From the NCBI RefSeq assembly GCF_039542305.1, contig NZ_BAABHW010000003.1:248001-312000 (forward strand): a stretch of 64,000 nucleotides of DNA. The letters are read 5' to 3'. The notes beneath the pieces were generated by a model. It was given only the letters and a program-made list of their open reading frames with translations. It was not told where the DNA came from and did no database searches. Every line of letters starts with the position of its first letter. The stretch's first letter is position 1. This DNA is from Roseibacterium beibuensis (GTDB lineage Bacteria; Pseudomonadota; Alphaproteobacteria; Rhodobacterales; Rhodobacteraceae). Positions 8,898 to 16,105 of this stretch are shown piece after piece. The translations under genes were made by a program, and so were the position numbers.

Positions 8898-10597
8898 GCA
8901 CGCTGGGATTCGTCATGCTCTGCCACACGGCGCTGCACCGGGCGGCGCAAGTGGCCCGCCATTGGGCCGAGCGGGACTGCCCCGTTGTCATCCACGTCGA
9001 CAAATCCGTCGGCCGCGAGCGCTACGATAAGTTCCGCAAGGACCTGGCCGACCTCGAAAATGTCCGCTTCTGCAAGCGCCATCGCTGCGAATGGGGCACC
9101 TGGTCCCTGGTCGAGGCGAGCCAGACCGCCAGCGAGATGATATTGAGGGAGTTTCCGGGCGTCCGGCATGTCTACCTCGCCTCGGGATCCTGCCTGCCGC
9201 TGCGCCCCGTGGACGATCTGCGCGCCTACCTGTCGGCGCGGCCCAACACCGATTTCATCGAAAGCGTCACCATTCGAGACGTCGATTGGACGGTCGGCGG
9301 CCTGAACGAAGAGCGGTTCCAGTTCCGCTTTCCCTTCTCGTGGAAACGCAATCGGCATCTCTTTGACCGTTATGTCGAGTTGCAGCGCAAGGTCGGGTTC
9401 CGCCGCCGCATCCCCGAGGGGATCGTCCCCCATCTGGGCAGCCAGTGGTGGTGCCTGACCCGCCAGACCCTCTCCGCGATCCTCGAAGACCCGCGGCGCA
9501 GAGAGTTGGAGCGGTATTTCAAGCTCGTCTGGATTCCCGACGAAAGCTACTACCAGACGCTGGCCCGGAATTACGCGCGCAATATCGAAAGCCGGTCCCT
9601 GACGCTGTCCAAGTTCGACTTTCAGGGCAAGCCGCATGTCTTCTACGACGACCACCTGCACCTGCTGCGCCGGTCGGATTGTTTCATCGCGCGCAAGATC
9701 TGGCCCAAGGCGACCCGTCTCTATGCAACCTTCCTGAGTGCCGATCACACGGGCGAACGCATGGCCGAACCCGCACCGGGCAAGATCGACCGGGTGTTTT
9801 CCAAGGCGCTGGAGCGGCGGACGCGGGGTCGCTCCGGCCTCTACATGCACAGCCGCTTTCCCAACAAGGGCTGGGAAAACGGGCGCACCGCCGCGCCCTA
9901 TTCGATGTTCCACGGGTTCAATGACCTGTTCGATGATTTCGAAGGCTGGCTGTCGCGGCGTCTGGGCACGACGGTTCACGGCAACCTCTTCGCGCCGCAA
10001 AAGGCGCGGTTCGCGGGCGGCGGCGATGTTTATGCCGGCTGCCTGTCGGCCGATCCGAAACTGCGCGATTACAACCCCGAAGCGTTCCTGAAAAACCTGA
10101 TCTGGAACACGCGGGGCGAGCGGCAGGTCTTCATGTTCGGCCCGCAAGACACGCAGCAGCACGGCGCCTTCATGGCCAACGATGCCAATGCGCAGATCTC
10201 TGTGATTACCGGGGCCTGGGCGGTGCGGCTGTTCTCGGCCAATCGCAACTTCGCCGATATCCGGGCCGAGGCCGCGCGATTGCAGCGGCGCGAGGTGACG
10301 TTTATCGAAACCCTGCGCGAACGCGGCGCGCGGGCCGACATCCGGATCTGGACGCTGGCCGAGTTCATCGAGGATCCGATGGAAAACCTGCAAGGCATCC
10401 TCGACGCGATGGAGGGTGCGCCCCTGCAACGGCTGACCGAGGCGCCGCGCATGCGCGACCTGCGCGGGTTCCCGCAGTTCCTGCAAAGTCTCAAGAACCA
10501 GGGAATGAACCCCTTCGTCGTCGGAGATTTCCCGCAAGAGGGCTATGGCCCGCCCATGCAAACCGGCGATGGCAGCCGGCCCTACCTGGTGCAGTAA
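8894..10597 (+). CDS. GT14-type (Core-2/I-branching-like) glycosyltransferase with long C-terminal extension
   Basis: Residues 1 to about 240 resemble Core-2/I-branching beta-1,6-N-acetylglucosaminyltransferases. They begin LGFVMLCHTALHRAAQVARHW, then show VVIHVDKSVGRERYDKF, VYLASGSCLPLRPVDDL (the substrate loop) and GSQWWCLTR. Residues from about 290 to 567 form a separate domain with motifs such as MFHGFNDLFDDFEGW, VHGNLFAPQKARF and QVFMFGPQDTQQHGAF. I associate this with a conserved C-terminal domain (DUF5927-like) in Rhodobacteraceae, without known activity. The ATG overlaps the previous stop by 4 bp, and the next gene follows after 3 bp. GT14 assignment is by motif; the acceptor is unknown. 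Confidence 0.8.
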   Translation: MSTLGFVMLCHTALHRAAQVARHWAERDCPVVIHVDKSVGRERYDKFRKDLADLENVRFCKRHRCEWGTWSLVEASQTASEMILREFPGVRHVYLASGSCLPLRPVDDLRAYLSARPNTDFIESVTIRDVDWTVGGLNEERFQFRFPFSWKRNRHLFDRYVELQRKVGFRRRIPEGIVPHLGSQWWCLTRQTLSAILEDPRRRELERYFKLVWIPDESYYQTLARNYARNIESRSLTLSKFDFQGKPHVFYDDHLHLLRRSDCFIARKIWPKATRLYATFLSADHTGERMAEPAPGKIDRVFSKALERRTRGRSGLYMHSRFPNKGWENGRTAAPYSMFHGFNDLFDDFEGWLSRRLGTTVHGNLFAPQKARFAGGGDVYAGCLSADPKLRDYNPEAFLKNLIWNTRGERQVFMFGPQDTQQHGAFMANDANAQISVITGAWAVRLFSANRNFADIRAEAARLQRREVTFIETLRERGARADIRIWTLAEFIEDPMENLQGILDAMEGAPLQRLTEAPRMRDLRGFPQFLQSLKNQGMNPFVVGDFPQEGYGPPMQTGDGSRPYLVQ

Positions 10598-10600
10598 GCG

Positions 10601-12034
10601 ATGACCCGACCCTTCGATGCCTTCGTTCTTTTCGCGGAAATGCGGACCGGGTCGAATTACCTCGAAGATTCGCTGAACGCGTTTCCCGACATCACCTGTT
10701 ACGGCGAGGTCTATAACCCCACCTTCCTCGGCCATCACAACCGGTTCGAGCTGTTCGGCTACGACATGGAGCGGCGCGAGAAAGACCCCCTTGGCCTTCT
10801 CGACCGCATGATCGAGGCCACGGACGGGATCGCCGGTTTTCGCCTGTTTCACGATCATGATGACCGGGTGGTCGATGCCGTGTTGCCCAACCGGCGGATC
10901 GCCAAGGTCATCCTGACGCGCAATCCCTTGGAAAGTTATGTCAGCCGCAAGATCGCCAGCGAAACCGGCCAGTGGCGTCTGACCGACATGAAGAACGCGA
11001 GGACGGCCAAGATCCGCTTCGACGCGGGCGAGTTTGACGATCTGCTCGATGCGCTCATCCCGTTTCAGGACAGGCTCAGGCACGGATTGCAGGTCTCCGG
11101 CCAGACGGCGTTCCATATCCGCTACGAAGATATCAATGATCCCGAGATCCTGAACGGCTTGGCGCGTTACCTCGGCTCGGCGGCAGAGGTCGAGAAAACC
11201 TCTCAGAAGCTGAAGAAGCAAAACCCCAGCGACCTGCGCGACAAGGTCGAGAATTACGACGAGATGGTCGCCGAGCTTCAGAACCTCGACCGGTTCGGCC
11301 TTGATCGCGCGCCTGATTACGAACCGCCACGGCAGGCGGGCGTGCCGGGCTACGTCGCGCACCCCGAGGCGGGGCTTTTGTTCATGCCGATCAAGGGCGC
11401 ACCCGAGACTGCCGTCCTCGACTGGATGGGCAAGATCGGCGGCGTGGGGCGGGACAACCTGCTGCGCAAGATGAGCCAGAAGGACCTGCGAGCGTGGATG
11501 AAGGCGCATCCGGACTATCGCAGTTTCACGGTCCTGCGCCACCCGGTGCTTCGGGCGCATGTCGTGTTCAACCGGTTCATCCTGCCGAATGATCGCCCGA
11601 TCTATGCCGATCCGCGCAAGATCCTGCGCCAGCGTTACAACTTGCCCATTCCCAACCATGCCCCGGATGAAAGCTGGACGGCTGAACACCACAAAGAGGC
11701 GTTCGCGGTGTTCCTTGGCTTCCTCAAGGGCAACCTCGCGGGCCAGACCAGCATTCGCGTGGACAACGCTTGGGCCAGCCAGACCGGGCTGTTGCAGGGC
11801 ATGAGCACCGTTGCGCTGCCACAGGCCACGGTGCACGAGGATGACATGGCGACGATGCTTCCCATGCTGGCGCGTGCCGCAGGTGTGGAGGATGTTCCCG
11901 ATGTCGGGGCCGAGGCGTTGCCGGGTCCCGTCGCGCTGGATGCGATTTATGACGGCAAGATCGAGAAAGCGGTGATCGAGGTCTATCGCCGCGATTACCT
12001 GAATTTCGGATTTCCGCGCTGGAATCGGCGCTGA
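10601..12034 (+). CDS. Sulfotransferase-family protein with two sulfotransferase-like halves
   Basis: Residues 1 to about 235 look like a PAPS-dependent carbohydrate sulfotransferase (Stf0/NodH type). The 5'-phosphosulfate loop is MRTGSNYL (Arg15 to Leu21), and the 3'-phosphate motif is KVILTRNPLESYVSRKIA (Arg107, Ser112). Residues from about 255 to 477 look like a second, diverged sulfotransferase fold: FMPIKGAPETAVLDW (Lys265) in place of the usual IPKTAGTS-type loop, FTVLRHPVLRAHVVFNRF (Arg313) as a 3'-phosphate motif, and a C-terminal VYRRDYLNFGF as in Sulfotransfer_2 proteins. It closes the glycan locus. With cysQ at the other end, it suggests sulfation of the polymer. Whether both halves are active is open. 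Confidence 0.78.
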   Translation: MTRPFDAFVLFAEMRTGSNYLEDSLNAFPDITCYGEVYNPTFLGHHNRFELFGYDMERREKDPLGLLDRMIEATDGIAGFRLFHDHDDRVVDAVLPNRRIAKVILTRNPLESYVSRKIASETGQWRLTDMKNARTAKIRFDAGEFDDLLDALIPFQDRLRHGLQVSGQTAFHIRYEDINDPEILNGLARYLGSAAEVEKTSQKLKKQNPSDLRDKVENYDEMVAELQNLDRFGLDRAPDYEPPRQAGVPGYVAHPEAGLLFMPIKGAPETAVLDWMGKIGGVGRDNLLRKMSQKDLRAWMKAHPDYRSFTVLRHPVLRAHVVFNRFILPNDRPIYADPRKILRQRYNLPIPNHAPDESWTAEHHKEAFAVFLGFLKGNLAGQTSIRVDNAWASQTGLLQGMSTVALPQATVHEDDMATMLPMLARAAGVEDVPDVGAEALPGPVALDAIYDGKIEKAVIEVYRRDYLNFGFPRWNRR

Positions 12035-12038
12035 GGTA

Positions 12039-12503
12039 TCAGGCGGCCTGGCTTGCCTGTGCGTCGGTCAGCAGGGTGTGCAGCGTGGCAGGGTCGGAAT
12101 TGGCCCGCAGCTTGGCACACAGGGCCGCGTCCCGCAGCGTGCGCGAGACAAGCGCCAGCGCCTTGAGGTGATCGACGCCCGTATCGCTGGGCGCAAACAG
12201 CGCGAAGATCAGGTCGACCGGTTGCTTGTCTGCCGAATCGAAATCGATCGGACGCTCCAGTTTCAGGAATGCGCCCTGAACCTCGGTCAGGTCATGAAGG
12301 CGGGCATGGGGCAGGGCCACGCCATGGCCAACCCCGGTCGGGCCGAGGCTTTCACGCTCTTGCAGGGCGTCGAAGATGGTCGACGATTTCAGCCCGATCA
12401 GACCTTCGGCAAGGTCTGCGATGCTTTGCAGCAAGCGTTTCTTGCTCGACACGTCGCTCACGACTTTCACCGCTTGCGGCTTGAGTAGTTGCGAAAGGTC
12501 CAT
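12039..12503 (-). CDS. ptsN: PTS IIA-like nitrogen-regulatory protein PtsN (EIIA-Ntr)
   Basis: Phosphoacceptor of the nitrogen PTS (PtsP-PtsO-PtsN), a regulatory rather than sugar-transporting phosphorelay. The 154-residue protein starts MDLSQLLKPQAVKVV and carries the phosphorylation site in GHGVALPHARLHDL (His66). An upstream in-frame TTG would add seven residues without support. It follows hpf by 72 bp on the same strand, the classical hpf-ptsN pair. Its stop is only 4 bp from the convergent sulfotransferase stop, leaving no room for a separate terminator. Confidence 0.93.
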   Translation of the reverse strand: MDLSQLLKPQAVKVVSDVSSKKRLLQSIADLAEGLIGLKSSTIFDALQERESLGPTGVGHGVALPHARLHDLTEVQGAFLKLERPIDFDSADKQPVDLIFALFAPSDTGVDHLKALALVSRTLRDAALCAKLRANSDPATLHTLLTDAQASQAA

Positions 12504-12575
12504 GCCTGTATCCCTTTGTAGCAACCGCCCCGGACCGTTTCACGGTGGGGGGCGGCGCAAAATCTTAAGTGGGTC

Positions 12576-13148
12576 TCAGAGGCTGGGGTCGATCCAGCCC
12601 ACGTTGCCGTCGTCGCGGCGATAGACGACGTTCACCTTGTCATGTTTCTCATTGCGGAACACCAGCAGCGGCGCACCGGCAATTTCCATCTGCATCACGG
12701 CTTCACCGACCGACAGAGAGGGGATCTTGGTTTCCATCTCGGCCACGATGATCGGCTGCAGCGTTTCCGGTTCGGCATCTTCGTCATGCGCTTCGGATGA
12801 GGCGAGGATATACGTGGGCGCCTGCATGACATCAATGGGCTGGGTCCGCTCGCGGTGATGGTCTTTCAGGCGACGCTTGTAACGGCGCAACTGTTTTTCC
12901 ATCTTGTCCGCCGTCTTCTCGAAAGCGGCGTAGATTTCATGCGCAAGGCCCTTGGCCGAGGCGGTCAGGCCGGTCGAAAGGTGAACCGTCGCTTCGCAGA
13001 CGAATTCCGCGCCGGATTTCGAAAAGATCACCGTCGCGTCCGTGGGCCGCTCGGCGTATTTTTCGACCACAGCATTCAGGCTGTCCTTCACATGGGTCTG
13101 CAAGGCATCGCCGATGTCGATTTGCTTACCGCTGATTTGATAACGCAT
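12576..13148 (-). CDS. hpf: Ribosome hibernation promoting factor, long form
   Basis: Binds the 30S decoding region and, in the long form, drives 100S ribosome dimers in stationary phase. The N-terminal HPF/RaiA domain (1 to about 100) starts MRYQISGKQIDIGDAL and includes HEIYAAFEKTADKMEKQLRRYKRRLKDHH. A variable linker follows, then the C-terminal dimerisation domain (about 135-190) with LSVGEAVMQMEIAGAPLLVFRN and VYRRDDGNVGWIDP. At 190 residues it is the long form typical of alphaproteobacteria. A 226-bp spacer to lptB probably holds its promoter. Confidence 0.95.
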   Translation of the reverse strand: MRYQISGKQIDIGDALQTHVKDSLNAVVEKYAERPTDATVIFSKSGAEFVCEATVHLSTGLTASAKGLAHEIYAAFEKTADKMEKQLRRYKRRLKDHHRERTQPIDVMQAPTYILASSEAHDEDAEPETLQPIIVAEMETKIPSLSVGEAVMQMEIAGAPLLVFRNEKHDKVNVVYRRDDGNVGWIDPSL

Positions 13149-13374
13149 GATGTCTCCCGATTTAGTGGCGCAGGAATGGACTCAGCCGGGGACGACTGCA
13201 ACCCTGCGCAAGGTGTTTTTGACTTGTCCGGGGTTCTTTCCTGCGCGGCTTCGGGGCGCAATGCGGCGCGAAGTCCGGCGTTCGGAAAGGGATGAAGCGA
13301 GCGCGGTCATCGCTGATATTTGGCCGTGAGTCTGGGGTCCGTGTCAATCCAAAGCAGAACGCGGGGGGCGCTTT

Positions 13375-14139
13375 TCACCCGATACTGAAGGTCTCGCCAA
13401 GGTAAACACGGCGAACGGTTTCGTCGCGCACGACCTCGTCGGCGGTGCCGGACATGATGATGGCGCCGTCATGCAGGATGTAGGCGCGATCCACGATTTC
13501 CAGCGTCTCGCGCACGTTGTGATCCGTGATCAGAACCCCGATCCCGCGTGTCTTGAGCTCTCCCACCAGATGGCGGATGTCGCCCACCGCGATCGGATCG
13601 ACCCCGGCAAAGGGTTCGTCCAGCAGAACGAAGCGCGGGTTCGAGGCAAGACAGCGCGCGATCTCGGCCCGCCGCCGTTCCCCACCCGAGAGCGACAGGG
13701 CAGGCGCGCGGCGCAGATGTTCGATGGAGAACTCGGTCAGCAGCTCTTCCAACCGCTCCTTGCGGCGGGCGCGCTTCTTCTCGACGATTTCGAGAATGGC
13801 CATGATATTGTCTTCGACCGAGAGGCCGCGAAAGATCGACATTTCCTGCGGCAGGTAGCCGATCCCGGCGCGGGCCCGGCGATACATCGGAAACAGGGTC
13901 ACATCCTGCCCGTCGATGGTGACCGTCCCGCCGTCGGGTGTGATCAGGCCCGCGATGCAGTAAAACGACGTGGTCTTGCCCGATCCGTTCGGGCCCAGCA
14001 GCGCCACGACCTCGCCCCGGTTCAGCTCAAGCGAGACATCGCGGATCACGAGGCGGCGCTTGTAGCTTTTGCGCAGGCGATCGACGCGCAGGCCGGTCGC
14101 CCCACCGTCAGTGACCGAAAGGTGCAGCCGCTCGCTCAT
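13375..14139 (-). CDS. lptB: LPS export ABC transporter ATP-binding protein LptB
   Basis: Cytoplasmic ATPase of the LptB2FG complex that extracts LPS from the inner membrane and pushes it along the Lpt bridge. The Walker A motif is ALLGPNGSGKTTSFYCIAGL, the ABC signature LSLSGGERRRAEIARCLA and Walker B FVLLDEPFAGVDP. Length is 254 residues, slightly longer than the usual 240 because of a short N-terminal extension (MSERLHLSVTDGGATG). The ATG overlaps the lptA stop by 4 bp, so lptC-lptA-lptB are coupled. lptF and lptG are not in the window, as is normal. Confidence 0.96.
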   Translation of the reverse strand: MSERLHLSVTDGGATGLRVDRLRKSYKRRLVIRDVSLELNRGEVVALLGPNGSGKTTSFYCIAGLITPDGGTVTIDGQDVTLFPMYRRARAGIGYLPQEMSIFRGLSVEDNIMAILEIVEKKRARRKERLEELLTEFSIEHLRRAPALSLSGGERRRAEIARCLASNPRFVLLDEPFAGVDPIAVGDIRHLVGELKTRGIGVLITDHNVRETLEIVDRAYILHDGAIIMSGTADEVVRDETVRRVYLGETFSIG

Positions 14140-14639
14140 TCCGATCCGCCGGTATCCAGGACCGTGCGAACGCGTCCGTCGACCGATCCGTTCCCGGTGC
14201 GCATGTTCACGACCATTCGGTCCCCGGCCACCGCTGTTGTGCCCTGGGTGACAAGGACATTGCCGCGCATCGTCAGCATGGCGGTTTCGACATCGTAGCG
14301 CGCTTCGCTGCCTTCGGCGGCGTCTGCCCCGCGCGTCACCAGAACGCCGCCGGTGGCCACGACTTCACGCACCTCGTTGCGCCCGGTCTGGTCGGAATAG
14401 AGGATGCGCACCTGCCCCGCGGCCATCCGCAGATCACCCTGCACCACCAGAACATTACCCGAGAACACGGCCTCTCCGGTCGTCTGGTCCAGTGTCAGCC
14501 CATCTGCCGTCACCTCGACCGGCTGGTCGGGATCATAGGCCACCCCGCCAAAACCGACCTCCACCTGGGCGAGCGTCATCCCCGGCAGCCCGGCCGCAAG
14601 GCACAGGCCCAAAATCCCACAGATCAATAGCTTGCGCAT
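14136..14639 (-). CDS. lptA: LPS transport periplasmic protein LptA
   Basis: Periplasmic beta-jellyroll protein that forms the bridge carrying LPS from LptC to LptD. A signal peptide (MRKLLICGILGLCLAAGLPG, cleaved near TLAQVEV) precedes an OstA-like domain with VEVTADGLTLDQTTGEAVFS and GDRMVVNMRTGNG. Mature length fits LptA (total 167 residues). The start is ATG 14639, set by AAGGAG 6 nt upstream. It lies directly after lptC (10-bp gap) and overlaps lptB. Confidence 0.92.
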   Translation of the reverse strand: MRKLLICGILGLCLAAGLPGMTLAQVEVGFGGVAYDPDQPVEVTADGLTLDQTTGEAVFSGNVLVVQGDLRMAAGQVRILYSDQTGRNEVREVVATGGVLVTRGADAAEGSEARYDVETAMLTMRGNVLVTQGTTAVAGDRMVVNMRTGNGSVDGRVRTVLDTGGSE

Positions 14640-14649
14640 TTCGCGCTCC

Positions 14650-15258
14650 TTAATTCTCCGGCTGATATAGCAGCCGGACACCGCCGGTGAAACTGACAAC
14701 CGCACCTTCCGACGGTCCGGTCACCTCCATTGCACCTGCGGTCAGGGTAATGCCCGGCCCGGTGATTTCGACATCCGTGTCCGTGCTCAGGCCGGTCTGG
14801 GCCAGCAGGACATGGATTTCCTCGGTCACCAGGCGGTACCCAAGCTCGGTCGTGGCCGTGACGCCGCCGAACAGGTCGGCCACCTGCCCGGCAAGGTCGA
14901 TATACCCGCTGGCCGCATCCAGCGTCAGAACATCGCCATCGGGCAGCGCCATGCGGCCCGAGACGTTCTCGGTCGCGATGGCCTCGGTGCGGGTGCGGTC
15001 GGCGTCGAAACTTGGCGTCGCGGCATCGGCCACCAGCGTCAGTTCGCGCCCATCTTCGAGAACACCCGCAAAGCGCGGCTGGGTCAGGCGCTGTTCGCGG
15101 GCGAGTTCTTCGACATCGACCTCGGCGTAAGGAATCGCTTGCTCGGGGTCGGGCGGGTTCGCGAACAGGAAAAGCGTTGACAACAGCGCCAGCGCAGCCA
15201 GCGGCAGGGTCAGTTTCAGACCCATCACCACCGTGCTGTAGCGACTGCCGCTTGCCAT
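14650..15258 (-). CDS. lptC: LPS export system protein LptC
   Basis: Single-span inner-membrane protein whose periplasmic domain accepts LPS from LptB2FG and passes it to LptA. It shows an N-terminal membrane segment (VVMGLKLTLPLAALALLSTL, about 10-30) followed by a YrbK/LptC beta-structure domain containing PRFAGVLEDGRELTLVADAA and LDAASGYIDL. The chosen ATG at 15258 gives 202 residues; a longer frame to 15309 overlaps rnd and adds a non-hydrophobic tail. It is the first gene of the lptCAB run and starts 13 bp after rnd. Confidence 0.9.
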   Translation of the reverse strand: MASGSRYSTVVMGLKLTLPLAALALLSTLFLFANPPDPEQAIPYAEVDVEELAREQRLTQPRFAGVLEDGRELTLVADAATPSFDADRTRTEAIATENVSGRMALPDGDVLTLDAASGYIDLAGQVADLFGGVTATTELGYRLVTEEIHVLLAQTGLSTDTDVEITGPGITLTAGAMEVTGPSEGAVVSFTGGVRLLYQPEN

Positions 15259-15271
15259 GCTGCGTGATCTT

Positions 15272-15883
15272 TCAGTGCGCGAAAATGTCGATCTCGGGCC
15301 AGCCGGCAAGGTCCAGCTTGGCGCGGGTCGGCAGGAACGCGAAACAGGCCTGCGCGATCTCCATCCGCTCCTCGCGGTCCAGCCGCTTGTTCAGGGCCTC
15401 GCGCAGACGATGCAGGTAAAGCACGTCCGAGGCCGCGTAGGCCATTTGCGCCTGGGTCAGTTCGGCTGCACCCCAGTCCGAGGTCTGCTGCTGCTTGGAA
15501 ATGTCGATATCGAGCAGCTCCTGAAGCAGGTTTTTCAGCCCGTGACGGTCGGTATAGGTGCGGATCAGCTTGGACGCGATCTTGGTGCAATAGACCGGGG
15601 CGGCCAGCGCACCGAAGGCATTGTACATCGCCGCGATGTCGAAGCGCCCGAAATGGAACAGCTTCAGCACATCCGGATCGGTCAGCATCCGGCAGAGATT
15701 CGGCGCTTCGGTCTGGCCCTTGTCGATCTGGACCAGGTGCGCGTTCCCATCGCCCGACGACATCTGCACAAGGCACAGCCGGTCGCGTTGCGGGATCAGG
15801 CCCATCGTTTCGCAATCGATGGCCACGACCGGGCCAAGGTCCAACCCATCGGGAAGATCGTTTTGGTAAAGATGGATGGTCAC
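15272..15883 (-). CDS. Ribonuclease D-like 3'-5' exonuclease (short form)
   Basis: DEDDy-type 3'-5' exoribonuclease domain. The four acidic motifs are present: VVAIDCETMGL (Asp/Glu), HFGRFDIAAMYNAFG (Asp), and MAYAASDVLYLHRL (Tyr and Asp). At 203 residues it has only the exonuclease domain and lacks the HRDC domains of the roughly 370-residue Escherichia coli RNase D. That is the usual short form in Rhodobacteraceae, found upstream of lptC. A tRNA gene lies 53 bp upstream on the same strand, so a role in tRNA 3'-end trimming is plausible but inferred. Confidence 0.9.
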   Translation of the reverse strand: MTIHLYQNDLPDGLDLGPVVAIDCETMGLIPQRDRLCLVQMSSGDGNAHLVQIDKGQTEAPNLCRMLTDPDVLKLFHFGRFDIAAMYNAFGALAAPVYCTKIASKLIRTYTDRHGLKNLLQELLDIDISKQQQTSDWGAAELTQAQMAYAASDVLYLHRLREALNKRLDREERMEIAQACFAFLPTRAKLDLAGWPEIDIFAH

Positions 15884-15935
15884 GCCCTATCCCTTTCCTG
15901 CGTGGTTGGCCCGTGATGCGGACCCCGGAAGGGGA

Positions 15936-16022
15936 TGGTGCCCAGGAGAGGACTCGAACCTCCACGTCCATACGGACACTAGCACCTGAAGCTAGCGCGT
16001 CTACCAATTCCGCCACCTGGGC
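15936..16022 (-). tRNA. tRNA-Leu (anticodon CAG)
   Basis: Reading the minus strand, the acceptor arm GCCCAGG (16016-16022) pairs with CCTGGGC (15940-15946), followed by discriminator A and an encoded CCA (15936-15938). The D-arm GCGGAATTGGTAGACGC, a long variable arm (TGTCCGTATGGACG) and the T-loop GGTTCGAGTCC are all visible. The anticodon stem is CTAGC/GCTAG around loop TTCAGGT, giving anticodon CAG, which reads CUG. The long variable arm confirms a class II leucine tRNA. Confidence 0.97.
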
Positions 16023-16105
16023 CGGTGTCGTGGAAGCGGCTGATATAGCGGCTCCGGGGGCGTGTCAACAAGCCTTGAGAGGATTTTCTGGCCGTTGATC
16101 CGAGG

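Noticed and set aside
8786..11836. A 1016-codon open frame antisense to the glycosyltransferase and sulfotransferase genes
   Set aside because: It crosses three well-supported genes and has no recognisable domains; a GC-driven shadow.
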